Notes under the pieces: generated by a model
The model's input: only the letters and a program-made list of their open reading frames with translations
Told to the model about the DNA's origin: nothing
The model's database searches: none
Source of the DNA: Candidatus Zipacnadia bacterium
Lineage (GTDB): Bacteria > Armatimonadota > Zipacnadia > Zipacnadales > Zipacnadaceae
Length of the DNA: 32,671 nt
NCBI GenBank assembly: GCA_029819875.1
Contig: JALGVG010000011.1
Coordinates: forward strand, 1 to 32,671
Reading direction: 5' to 3'
Made by a program: the position numbers and the translations under genes
In this document: positions 8,902 through 17,813 of the stretch, in pieces
How positions within the stretch are numbered: position 1 is the first letter of the stretch
How the letters are laid out: every line of letters starts with the position of its first letter

Positions 8902-10590
8902 GTGGTGATATTGCCAAGAACACGTTTCGTTGTGACGGCAGGATGGCTGATATTGTGCGTTCTCGCCCTGTCGGTGTGGACAAGCGGCATTGCGTCTGCA
9001 CAGGCTGTTAAACCCGGCGCCATATTGCAGGTGCGGCCGCCTATGGGGCTGCTGTTGCTGCGGCGCGGTCCGGACCTAGCCGTGTCAGTCAGCGGCCCGT
9101 CACGGGTGATCCCGGGCCAGAGCCTTCCGCTGAAGGTCACCGTGTACAACAAAGGCACAACAAGGGCACTTGGCACGGCTGATGCGCCTTCTGCAAAGGC
9201 GTACTTCGTGGACATCGTGCTGTCTTCGGATACAACTATCCCGATGCAACTGGCCGTGCAGCCTGTCTACCAGGGGCTGACACAGGAGGATTTCGTGGAG
9301 GATATGCTGATGCTGGGTGCCAGGCTCAGCAACACGCGTTCTGTGGCAGCCGGCAAGCAGACCACCTACACGGTAACGACGCACATTCCAGCGCACACCG
9401 CGCCGGGGCTTTACTACGTGGGGGCTGTAGTGGATCCCGCCCAGAAGGTGGCCGAGACCAACGAAAGCAACAACATCGCGATGTACAGGATCCAGGTGGG
9501 CGCCAGCCGCACGCCCGGAACGTCCGTGCCGCCGGGAGTGAACTACTGGGTTATGCCCTATGCCGTGGGTGGGACAACCATCAACAATATCAAGCCCAGC
9601 GGGCTGACGGACTACATCGATTCGCTGAGCGCGCTGCACATGGTTGATGCGCCGTTCGGCGGACGCCTGGGACTGCGCCACGGCTACGACGGGCGCATAC
9701 CCACTCCCCGGATCGCCTATTACCGCTGGACCTACAAGCGCAAGGGTACAACCCGCTGGCACGAGTTTACCGAACCGGTGGGTGTGCACTACGTCAAGCG
9801 CCGGGGCAGCGTAGTTACGTTCCCCGTTTACGTGCTCGGCCCGTACAGCGTCAACGGCATGAACCTGTACAAATTCAGGCCTCACAACCCGCCGACGGTG
9901 CCGGGGGCGTCCACTTCGTGGCCCACGACAGACTGGTTCGGCGACATATACAGCGGGTTCCTGAATTCGGCAACTCTCCCCGACGGCCCCTATGACATCA
10001 AGCTGGAGATATTCAACCAGGCGGGGCACAAGGTGATGCCCGGCGCTACGACATTCCGCTTCATCGTGCCGACAGGCGTGGCTCCCAACGGCACCATCCT
10101 GACCGCACCGGCAACGGCCACCAGCGACGGGGGGTTCGCCTTCACCATTTACATTGACAACCGCCCCTGTAGTGCCGACATAGATGCGCCGGCAATCGGC
10201 AGCAGGACCGTGGCGGACGAGTGCGGCTTCCTGCTGTATGATCCGTCGCAGCCGGCGACAGCGAGCAATGCAAAGGTGAGGATCGGATTCCACGCTACGC
10301 ATCCAGGCAACCGCGCGATGTTCAGTTTCCGCATCGTGCGGGGGATAAACACTGCTTCAGCCGCCAGCGGCGAGGTGGGAGCGTCAGCGGCCGGAGTTTA
10401 CAGCGGGGACGGGCATGGCAATTTCAGCCATCACTTCGCCAGGACGGAACTACTGGGCCCCAAGTGCCCCGACAAGGCGGCATTTTCCTGCAACTTGCAC
10501 GTATACGCCAAGGCCACCAATGGATGGCGGCAGCGGCTTAACAAGCTCGATGCGCACTTCGTGCGGGCATTTGCCTTGGCGCCGCAATAG
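8902..10590 (+). CDS. Secreted CARDB-domain protein of unknown function
   Basis: 562 aa; GTG start, signal peptide (RTRFVVTAGWLILCVLALSVWTSGIASAQA), CARDB-like domain (PDLAVSVSGPSRVIPGQSLPLKVTVYNKGT...GLYYVGAVVDPAQKVAETNESNN), C-terminal ~350 aa not recognised. Confidence 0.8.
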   Translation: MVILPRTRFVVTAGWLILCVLALSVWTSGIASAQAVKPGAILQVRPPMGLLLLRRGPDLAVSVSGPSRVIPGQSLPLKVTVYNKGTTRALGTADAPSAKAYFVDIVLSSDTTIPMQLAVQPVYQGLTQEDFVEDMLMLGARLSNTRSVAAGKQTTYTVTTHIPAHTAPGLYYVGAVVDPAQKVAETNESNNIAMYRIQVGASRTPGTSVPPGVNYWVMPYAVGGTTINNIKPSGLTDYIDSLSALHMVDAPFGGRLGLRHGYDGRIPTPRIAYYRWTYKRKGTTRWHEFTEPVGVHYVKRRGSVVTFPVYVLGPYSVNGMNLYKFRPHNPPTVPGASTSWPTTDWFGDIYSGFLNSATLPDGPYDIKLEIFNQAGHKVMPGATTFRFIVPTGVAPNGTILTAPATATSDGGFAFTIYIDNRPCSADIDAPAIGSRTVADECGFLLYDPSQPATASNAKVRIGFHATHPGNRAMFSFRIVRGINTASAASGEVGASAAGVYSGDGHGNFSHHFARTELLGPKCPDKAAFSCNLHVYAKATNGWRQRLNKLDAHFVRAFALAPQ

Positions 10591-10703
10591 TCGCCTGTCG
10601 CGCACTTGCGTGGGAAGCTGCTACGACGCCTCCGGGTTGCAGCCCGGGGGCGCCGTTGTGAAACGTCCACTGCCGGGGTGTGCGATCGACCCGCCGGGAG
10701 ACT

Positions 10704-10730
10704 GCGCCGGGCGCCCGGTGCCTGTCTTTG
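10704..10730 (+). terminator. Possible terminator downstream of the CARDB gene
   Basis: GCGCCGG-GCGC-CCGGTGC followed by CTGTCTTTGCTT; the U-tract is weak. Contains the 12-nt perfect palindrome CCGGGCGCCCGG (10707-10718). Confidence 0.35.
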
Positions 10731-10731
10731 C

Positions 10732-10760
10732 TTGCGGGGCGGGGGATTTTTTGCTATACT
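10732..10760 (+). promoter_or_regulatory. Extended -10 promoter for rpmH
   Basis: TTGCGG, 17-nt spacer, TGCTATACT (TGn extended -10) ending at 10760. Confidence 0.5.
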
Positions 10761-10770
10761 AATATGCGCC

Positions 10771-10816
10771 GCGGTGATACGCTTCCCGGATAAGTTGGCG
10801 TATCACCGCAGTTTTT
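10771..10816 (+). promoter_or_regulatory. 12-bp perfect inverted repeat plus T-tract in the rpmH leader
   Basis: GCGGTGATACGC (10771-10782), 15-nt loop, GCGTATCACCGC (10798-10809), then AGTTTTTC. Confidence 0.7.
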
Positions 10817-10852
10817 CAGGGTGCCTAATATCCAACACAAACGGCGAAACAT

Positions 10853-10987
10853 ATGAAGCGGACATATCAACCCAAGGTTCGAAAGCGCAAGCGCAAGCAC
10901 GGCTTCCTGGCCAGGATGCGGACGCGCGAGGGCCGGGCCATCATAGCCAGGCGCCGGCGCAAAGGGCGCACGGTACTGGCAAAGTGA
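10853..10987 (+). CDS. rpmH: 50S ribosomal protein L34
   Basis: 44 aa [44 protein letters not shown]; below the ORF-track length cutoff. Confidence 0.98.
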   Translation: MKRTYQPKVRKRKRKHGFLARMRTREGRAIIARRRRKGRTVLAK

Positions 10988-11349
10988 TACCTGCCGGGGC
11001 CGGCACCACAGTGGCGAAAGTAACGACGCTGCGCAAGCAACGTGACTTCAAGCGCCTGTACGCGCAGGGCCGCAGATTCCGCAGCCCGTTGCTTACGCTG
11101 GTTGTATTGCAGCAGCCGCCCGGTGGCGGAGTGCGTGTCGCGTTCGTGGTGAGCAACAAGGTGGGCAAGGCAGTGACCCGCAACAAGCTGCGGCGGCGGC
11201 TGCGAGAGGCCTTCAGGCGGCTGCTGCCGCGCATCGGATGCGAGGCCGACATTGCAATAATCGCGCGCCAGAAGGCGGCTTGCGCCACCTACCAGGAACT
11301 TGCGGACACACTCTCCGACCTGTTGGCAGGAGCCGGGCTGGTGCATTAG
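10984..11349 (+). CDS. rnpA: Ribonuclease P protein component
   Basis: [31 protein letters not shown]...[31 protein letters not shown] at 10984 overlaps the rpmH stop (GTGA); alternative GTG at 11011. Confidence 0.93.
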   Translation: MIPAGAGTTVAKVTTLRKQRDFKRLYAQGRRFRSPLLTLVVLQQPPGGGVRVAFVVSNKVGKAVTRNKLRRRLREAFRRLLPRIGCEADIAIIARQKAACATYQELADTLSDLLAGAGLVH

Positions 11350-11363
11350 AAGGTAGCTGCGCC

Positions 11364-11624
11364 ATGCGGCGGTTGGTAGTAGGGTTAATCGGGATTTATC
11401 AACATATTTCGCGTCTACTGCCGCCGGTATGTCGGTTCCGGCCAACATGCAGCGAGTATACACGCATAGCCATCAAAAAGTACGGAATCATCAAGGGTGG
11501 ATGGCTGGGTATCAAGCGAATAGCGCGCTGCAACCCGTTTTGGCCGGGCGGATACGATCCGGTGCCGGGTACCGAAGCAGTGAAGACGGAGAAGAAGAAC
11601 TCCTGTAATCGAGTTGATAAATAG
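11364..11624 (+). CDS. yidD: Membrane protein insertion efficiency factor YidD
   Basis: 86 aa MRRLVVGLIGIYQHISRLLPPVCRFRPTCSEYTRIAIKKYGIIKGGWLGIKRIARCNPFWPGGYDPVP. Confidence 0.95.
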   Translation: MRRLVVGLIGIYQHISRLLPPVCRFRPTCSEYTRIAIKKYGIIKGGWLGIKRIARCNPFWPGGYDPVPGTEAVKTEKKNSCNRVDK

Positions 11625-13604
11625 ATGACAATCGCATCGTGGTGGTGCCGAGCGATCGCGGTGGTTGCTGCGCTGGCCGTAGCAAGCACGTGCGCCGTTG
11701 CCAAGCCGTTACCGGGCCAAGACGGTTTACCTCCTGAACTTGTAATTGAGGATAACCCGTCGCTGGAGGTACAGGCGCGCCTACTGCGTTCATGCATCGA
11801 ATGGGCCCGACAGAACCAGCCCCGGGGAGGGTTCCTTGAGGGCCTCAAGGGCCTGTTTTCCCGCAAGCCGACGGTATTGCAGGTCAACGTCAGCGACCTC
11901 AGCCAACATCCAGGCCAGTTCGCCGGCCAACTGGTGGCCGTTCATGGCCTCTACGAAAAGATCAGCGAGCAGCGCGGGTTGTTCAGCTCCGGCACCACGG
12001 AGCTGTGCTATATCGCTGTCCCCCAGTCGGTGAGGCCGGTTGGATTCCCCGATGGTAGTGCCGAAGGTCTTCCCACAAAGGTGGAGGGGTTCGTCGAGTC
12101 GGAGGGTGGAGTGCCGGTCATCCACGCCACGTCCATACAACCTTCGGGATTGCTGGCAGTGATACGCCTCGGCCGGGTTCAAGAGCTGCAGGCCCAGCGG
12201 CTGGAGGAACTAAGCGCCGCTATCGCCGCCGAGGCGGGGCTGCAGCCCGGCGACATCGAGGTCGGTATTTGGCGGGCATCAGGGCGCTACGTGGTGCGGG
12301 TGAAAGCCTTGGCGACGCGCGATGGTGACAAGATCCGAGCCGTCGCCGGCAAGGCCCTAGGGCTGGAGCCCAAGCAGGTGGAGCTGGTGGACCTTGAAAT
12401 ATCGCGCGAGACGCAACCCAGCATCATTACCAGCGTCGACAAGTACCAGGAGGCAGCTTCCACCTACGCCCAGATTGGGGGGCAACTAGGCAGCGGTCAC
12501 CTGTACGCCTTCATCCCGTTTGCCAGTACCCATGGTGCACTGTTGGAGATGCAAAAGCTTGCCGACAGGGGAGGACGCAAGCGAGCGGCCAAGCAGCTAA
12601 GTCGCGCGTGGACGCCGTTGACTGCCCGCGACCGAAGGGGCAAGCCGCTGTACTACACGTGGTTGCAGCAGGCAGACGGCAAGTGGCAGAAGGTTGCGGT
12701 GCGCGATGCCATCGCCAAGCCGCTGGACAGCATGAACCGGCAGAGCATCTGGTATAAGCTGGTGGAGCTGTTCGTTCTGCTGGGGGGCGGCAATGCGGCG
12801 ATGGGCATGATATTGCTGGCCGTCATAAGCCGGGTAGCCATCTATCCGCTGACGAAAAAGCAACTGGAATCGGCGGAGAAGATGAAGAGACTGCAGCCGC
12901 AGATTAAGAAGCTGCAGGAGCAATACAAGAGCGACAAGCAGAAGTTCCAAGAGGAATTCTGGAAGCTATGCCAGGCCAACAAGGTGAATCCGCTGGGCGG
13001 ATGCATGCCTTTGTTGGTGCAAATGCCGATTCTTATCCTGATATACCAAGGTATACGCCAATACATCGTCCAGTTCGACAAGGCTTCATTCCTGTGGGTG
13101 CACAACCTGGCACAGCCGGATCTGATACTGTTGTTGTGCTACACCGCCAGCATGGTGTTGTTCCAGCAGATGACGAACAAGACGAACCCGACGGCTTCGA
13201 TGGACCCGCAACAGGCCCAGCAGCAGCGGATGATGACATGGATGATGCCGCTGATGTTCTTTTTCTTCTTCAGAGGGCTGCCGGCTGCATTCATCTTGTA
13301 CTGGCTGGGGACCAACGTCGTATACTTCCTGCAGCAATGGCTATACATGCGGCAGGCGGCGGCACACGGCGAGGCAGTGCCGGTCGGCGCCCAGGCCTCG
13401 GGCAGCGGGGCGGGCGGGGGTTTCAGCGGCTGGATGGCGAAACTGATGAGCAGCGGCCAAGGCGAGGAGGGCCAGCCGCGGTCCACGCAATCGAAGCCCT
13501 CCGGGCAGTTGTCCAGCTACGAGGAGAAGAAGCGGGCGGAGGCGGGCAAGAAGCTGGGCAGGGAGGATGAGCCGAAAAGCAAGCGGCGGCGCGGCCGCAG
13601 GTAA
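11625..13604 (+). CDS. yidC: Membrane protein insertase YidC with a large N-terminal extracytoplasmic region
   Basis: C-terminal 60KD_IMP domain (ISRVAIYPLTKKQLESAEKMKRLQPQIKKLQEQYK...NPLGGCMPLLVQMPILILIYQGIRQY...GLPAAFILYWLGTNVVYFLQQ); starts immediately after the yidD stop. Confidence 0.93.
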   Translation: MTIASWWCRAIAVVAALAVASTCAVAKPLPGQDGLPPELVIEDNPSLEVQARLLRSCIEWARQNQPRGGFLEGLKGLFSRKPTVLQVNVSDLSQHPGQFAGQLVAVHGLYEKISEQRGLFSSGTTELCYIAVPQSVRPVGFPDGSAEGLPTKVEGFVESEGGVPVIHATSIQPSGLLAVIRLGRVQELQAQRLEELSAAIAAEAGLQPGDIEVGIWRASGRYVVRVKALATRDGDKIRAVAGKALGLEPKQVELVDLEISRETQPSIITSVDKYQEAASTYAQIGGQLGSGHLYAFIPFASTHGALLEMQKLADRGGRKRAAKQLSRAWTPLTARDRRGKPLYYTWLQQADGKWQKVAVRDAIAKPLDSMNRQSIWYKLVELFVLLGGGNAAMGMILLAVISRVAIYPLTKKQLESAEKMKRLQPQIKKLQEQYKSDKQKFQEEFWKLCQANKVNPLGGCMPLLVQMPILILIYQGIRQYIVQFDKASFLWVHNLAQPDLILLLCYTASMVLFQQMTNKTNPTASMDPQQAQQQRMMTWMMPLMFFFFFRGLPAAFILYWLGTNVVYFLQQWLYMRQAAAHGEAVPVGAQASGSGAGGGFSGWMAKLMSSGQGEEGQPRSTQSKPSGQLSSYEEKKRAEAGKKLGREDEPKSKRRRGRR

Positions 13605-13646
13605 GCGAGCTGCTGCGCTGCAGCTTTACGAAGGGAGCAGGTAACT

Positions 13647-14405
13647 GTGCGCCAGGTGGAAGTTACTGCAAAAAGCATCGAGGAGGCTACCCAGTTAGCT
13701 GCCAACGAGCTCAACGTGGGGGTGGAAGAGATCGAGATAGAGGTGATTGACAGGCCGCGCAAGATACTGGGCCTGCTTGGCAGCGGTGAATACCACATCC
13801 GGGCATGGGTGCGTGAGGCGGGCACGCAAGCGCCGCAGGCTGCAACAGAGCCCGAAGCCGCACAACCCGAGTCAGAAGGCGAAGCGGAGAGTGCGCCCCA
13901 GGAGGAGCAGCCAGCCCCTGAGTCCGGTGCACAGGTGGTTGCCCAGCGCGCGGTAAAGGTGTGCCAGGACATTATTGACCTCATCGGCCTGCAGGCCGAG
14001 GCTGCAATTACCTCAGTAGAAGAGAAAGAGGTCAACATTAAGCTGGAGGGCGAGGGGTTGGGGCTGCTCATCGGGCGGCACGGGGCCACGCTGGACGCCC
14101 TGCAGTTGCTGGTGGCGATTATCGCCAACCGGGGGCTGCAGGATGGCGCCCGTGTTATCATTGACGCCGAAAACTACCGGCAGCGCCGGCGCGAGATGCT
14201 GGAGCGGCTGGCGCATACGCAGGCCGAGAAGGCCAAGCGCACCGGCAAGGAGGTCGTTATCCCGGACTTGAAGGCGTTCGAGCGGCGGATAGTTCACTTG
14301 GCATTGGCCGACGATCCGCACGTGCGAACCTACTCCGAAGGTCACGGCGAGGCGCGGCAGTTGGTAATATCGCCGGAGGAGCCTCCTCCCAACCCCGAAC
14401 AATAG
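13647..14405 (+). CDS. jag: Jag/KhpB (SpoIIIJ-associated) RNA-binding protein: Jag-N, KH, R3H
   Basis: 252 aa; VEVTAKSIEEATQLAANELNV, GLLIGRHGATLDALQLLVAIIANR, R3H-like RIVHLALADDPHVRTYSEGHGEARQLVISP; downstream of yidC. Confidence 0.93.
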   Translation: MRQVEVTAKSIEEATQLAANELNVGVEEIEIEVIDRPRKILGLLGSGEYHIRAWVREAGTQAPQAATEPEAAQPESEGEAESAPQEEQPAPESGAQVVAQRAVKVCQDIIDLIGLQAEAAITSVEEKEVNIKLEGEGLGLLIGRHGATLDALQLLVAIIANRGLQDGARVIIDAENYRQRRREMLERLAHTQAEKAKRTGKEVVIPDLKAFERRIVHLALADDPHVRTYSEGHGEARQLVISPEEPPPNPEQ

Positions 14406-14436
14406 AAACCACATTGCCAGCTCGCTGATGCAAAAG

Positions 14437-14477
14437 AGCCGGTCCGCACAGGTTCTGTGCTGACCGGCTTGTTGTTT
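14437..14477 (+). terminator. Intrinsic terminator of the yidC-jag transcript
   Basis: AGCCGGTC-C-GCACAG-GTT-CTGTGC-T-GACCGGCT followed by TGTTGTTTG. Confidence 0.8.
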
Positions 14478-14572
14478 GTGAGATTACGAGGGGCGCTTCC
14501 ACTCCCCGACACAAGCAAGTCAGCGCCGGCTGTCGCCCTTGCGGTCATCGCTGATACAGCCGAAAGAGCGGC

Positions 14573-14612
14573 AAAAAGACGGCCGGGACACAGCCGCTGC
14601 CGTGCCCCGGCC
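14573..14612 (-). terminator. Intrinsic terminator of hppA
   Basis: Minus strand GGCCGGGGCAC-ggcagcggct-GTGTCCCGGCC-GTCTTTTT (11 bp including one G-U). Confidence 0.85.
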
Positions 14613-14635
14613 CCGTGGCTTGCCGATATTCGATA

Positions 14636-16933
14636 CTATGCTGCGTCAGAGCCGCCGGCCAGCCTCTCTTGCACCTCGATGACTTCCTTGCTTTCGCGCT
14701 TGGATATCATCAAGGCCACGACCACAATGGCGGCGAGGACGATTCCCGTCACATACAAGGCAGTCGGATTGCTTTCGCCGACACTCACTATTACCGGCAC
14801 CACCAGCAAGCCGACGAGGTTCATGACCTTGATCAACGGGTTGAGGGCCGGCCCGGCGGTATCCTTGAAGGGGTCTCCCACGGTATCGCCGATTACGGCC
14901 GCTTCATGGGCGTCACTGCCCTTGCCGCCGTACGCGCCATCCTCGATTACCTTCTTGGCGTTATCCCACGCGCCACCGGCGTTGCACATCAAAACGGCCA
15001 GTAGCTGGCCGACCACTATGATGCCGCCCAAGAAGCCGCCCAGGGCGGTCCATCCCAGCCAGCAACCCACGATAATGGGTGCGAGGATGGCGAGGATTCC
15101 GGGGGCAATCAGTTCGCGCAGCGCGGAGGCCGTGCAGATGTCCACCACGCGCCCGGATTCAGGCTTGACACCCTCCTTGCCTTCCAGCAGGCCGGGGATT
15201 TCCCTGAACTGCCTGCGCACCTCGTTGATGATGTAGAAGGCAGCACGGCTGACAGCGCGCAGGGTGATTGAGCTAAACAGCAGCGGCATTGCCCCACCGA
15301 TGAGCAGTCCGATGAAGACGATGGGGACGTCAAGGTTGAGGTGGTAGCGCGCCAGCGCCGCCGGGTCAATCGACTCGACGCCGCCCTTGCCCAGGTAGCC
15401 GGCCGCGACCTTCGACAGGTACGAGCCGTACAGGGAGATAGCGGCGATGACTGCCGAGGCGATGGCGATCCCCTTGGTGGCCGCCTTGGTGGAATTCCCC
15501 ACCGCATCCAGTTGTTCCACGATGGGCATGGCATCATCTACGCCGGCCATCTCGGAAATGCCCTGGGCATTGTCAGCCACCGGTCCGTAGGTATCCATGG
15601 CGATGATGACCCCGGTGGTGGTAAGCATACCCAGTCCACAGAGCGAGACGCCGTAAAGTATCTCCACTGGGGACGCCCCTGTGCCGAACACGAGGATGGA
15701 GAAGATGATGGAGCCGCAGATCAGCAGCAGGGAGAAGGCGGAACCCTCCAGGCCCTCGGAAAACCCTGTCAACAGGTCGGTAGCGGCCCCCGTTTGAGCG
15801 GACTTGGCTATATCCTGGACCGGTCGGAAGCGAACGGAGGTGTAGTACTCGGTCAGCTTGTACATGGCCACGGCCAGGACCAGGCCCGAGATGGTGGCCA
15901 GGAATAGCTTCCACCAGTCATCGTGTGTCTGGGCGAATGCTCCCACGTAGAAGCGGGCGACAAAGTAAAAGCCTACTGCGGAGACAATCGCCGAGTAGAT
16001 GAACCCGCGGCTGATGGCTATCATCGGGTATTCATCCTCGGAGCGCGAGCGCACCAAGGCGATTCCCAGTATCGAGGTGAGCACACCCACGGCACGGATC
16101 ATCAGAGGGTACATGATCCATACGGTGGCGGTTCTCATGCCTTCGGCCCCACCGCCGGCGTGGGCAAGTGCCAGGATCATCGAGGCGACGAGGGTCACTT
16201 CATACGACTCGAAGATATCGGCAGCCATACCTGCACAGTCGCCGACGTTGTCGCCCACGTTATCGGCGATGACGGCGGCGTTGCGCGGGTCGTCCTCAGG
16301 AATGCCGGCCTCAACTTTGCCCACCAGGTCGGCACCGACGTCGGCCGCCTTGGTGTAAATGCCGCCGCCGACCCGCATGAACAGGGCCAACAAGCAGCCG
16401 CCGAAGCCGAAGCCCAGCAATACTTCAGTGGCATGTTCCTTGAAAATCATGAAAATGATGGTTGCACCCAGCAGCCCCATGGTTACAGTGAACATCCCCG
16501 TTACCCCGCCTGACTGGAAGGCAATGGCGAGGGCTTCGCGCAGGCTGGTGCGGGCTGCATTGGTGCAGCGGACGTTGCCCTGCACTGCCAGCGTCATTCC
16601 CATGTAGCCGGTGATGCCCGAGCCGAAGCAGCCGAGCAGGAACGCGATGGCGCGTCCCACCGCAATCGACCAGTGTTCGCTCAGGCCGCTCAGGAACAAG
16701 GCTACGGCCAGTATTACCACCAACACCAAGATAGTGCGGAATTGCCGGTTCAAGTAGGCATAGGCTCCTTCTTGAATCTGGCTGGCGACGTCACGCATCT
16801 TCTCGGTGCCCGCGTCGGCTTTCAGAACCTTCTGGCGCAGGTATAACGCGTATACTACGCCGATCAGGCCACAGACGATGACACCGATCAGAGCTGCGTT
16901 CTCAAACTCCGTCAACTGCATCAAAGATTCCAT
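14636..16933 (-). CDS. hppA: Membrane-bound ion-translocating pyrophosphatase
   Basis: 765 aa; DVGADLVGKVEAGIPEDDPRNAAVIADNVGDNVGDCAGMAADIFESYEVT; SD GGGAGGAATGTCGCATG. Confidence 0.97.
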   Translation of the reverse strand: MESLMQLTEFENAALIGVIVCGLIGVVYALYLRQKVLKADAGTEKMRDVASQIQEGAYAYLNRQFRTILVLVVILAVALFLSGLSEHWSIAVGRAIAFLLGCFGSGITGYMGMTLAVQGNVRCTNAARTSLREALAIAFQSGGVTGMFTVTMGLLGATIIFMIFKEHATEVLLGFGFGGCLLALFMRVGGGIYTKAADVGADLVGKVEAGIPEDDPRNAAVIADNVGDNVGDCAGMAADIFESYEVTLVASMILALAHAGGGAEGMRTATVWIMYPLMIRAVGVLTSILGIALVRSRSEDEYPMIAISRGFIYSAIVSAVGFYFVARFYVGAFAQTHDDWWKLFLATISGLVLAVAMYKLTEYYTSVRFRPVQDIAKSAQTGAATDLLTGFSEGLEGSAFSLLLICGSIIFSILVFGTGASPVEILYGVSLCGLGMLTTTGVIIAMDTYGPVADNAQGISEMAGVDDAMPIVEQLDAVGNSTKAATKGIAIASAVIAAISLYGSYLSKVAAGYLGKGGVESIDPAALARYHLNLDVPIVFIGLLIGGAMPLLFSSITLRAVSRAAFYIINEVRRQFREIPGLLEGKEGVKPESGRVVDICTASALRELIAPGILAILAPIIVGCWLGWTALGGFLGGIIVVGQLLAVLMCNAGGAWDNAKKVIEDGAYGGKGSDAHEAAVIGDTVGDPFKDTAGPALNPLIKVMNLVGLLVVPVIVSVGESNPTALYVTGIVLAAIVVVALMISKRESKEVIEVQERLAGGSDAA

Positions 16934-16994
16934 GCGACATTCCTCCCTGAAGTTCTACTGCACCCAATAAGTGATTGTCCGTCATCGAAGTTGG

Positions 16995-17813
16995 TCATTG
17001 CAGCCATCCGTTTGAGGCAGCAAGCAGGGTCAGACACCCGACTGCCAAGCAATAGACACTAAAGTATAACAAATTTCCCCGCTGCACGCTACGCACCACC
17101 AGGTGAATTGCCGCTATCCCCGAGAGGGCAGCCACCACTACGCCCAACAGGTAACAATCCAGCCCGGCTGCGGGCACGGATGCAGCGACGAGCTCCCGGA
17201 CTTTCTGGGCCGTACCCCCCAGGATGATGGGCACCGACAGCAAGAACGCAAACCGCGGCGCCCATTGGCGGGAGAAGCCGACCGCCAGGCCGCTGCAGAT
17301 CGTCATTCCCGAGCGCGACAAACCGGGAATTATGGCGGCTGCCTGGGCAAGGCCGACCGCGACGGCATCGTACCACCGGCTGGCCCTGCCTTCCTTGGGG
17401 CCGTCCAGCCGCTGCACGACGGCCAGCACCAATCCTGTCACCACCAGTGCCGCGCCTACAACGTACAGGCTGCTGAAGGCACTGTCAATGTAACTTTCCA
17501 GTCGCCAGCCGATGAGGGCAGCCGGTATCGTCCCGATAATCAACAGCCACAGCACGTGGCGGGCATCCGCCGCCTGCACCGCACCTTCCCCCTTCCACGT
17601 CGCCACCGACCGCACCATCGCCCACAAGTCGGCCCGGTAGTAGATGACTACCGCCAGCAGCGTGCCAAAGTGCAGGAAGATGACGAAGGCCAGGTCCAAC
17701 TTCGGCACTCCAATCAACTTTCCTGCCAGAACCAAGTGCCCCGAACTGGAGACCGGCAGAAATTCCGTGGCTCCTTGCAGCACCGCCAGTACGAACGCCT
17801 GCAGCAGGCTCAC
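16995..17813 (-). CDS. uppP: Undecaprenyl-diphosphatase (BacA/UppP)
   Basis: 272 aa; VLAVLQGATEFLPVSSSGHLVLAGKLIG, IIPGLSRSGMTICSGLAVGFSRQWAPRFAFLLSVPIILGG. Confidence 0.97.
   Translation of the reverse strand: MSLLQAFVLAVLQGATEFLPVSSSGHLVLAGKLIGVPKLDLAFVIFLHFGTLLAVVIYYRADLWAMVRSVATWKGEGAVQAADARHVLWLLIIGTIPAALIGWRLESYIDSAFSSLYVVGAALVVTGLVLAVVQRLDGPKEGRASRWYDAVAVGLAQAAAIIPGLSRSGMTICSGLAVGFSRQWAPRFAFLLSVPIILGGTAQKVRELVAASVPAAGLDCYLLGVVVAALSGIAAIHLVVRSVQRGNLLYFSVYCLAVGCLTLLAASNGWLQ

Noticed and set aside
13608-13625. AGCTGC-TGCGCT-GCAGCT hairpin between yidC and jag
   Set aside because: Short stem with no U-tract; not distinguishable from chance in GC-rich DNA.
17063-17071. Extended -10 TGTTATACT on the minus strand in the uppP 3' end, possible hppA promoter
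   Set aside because: No acceptable -35 and inside coding sequence; too weak to list as a feature.
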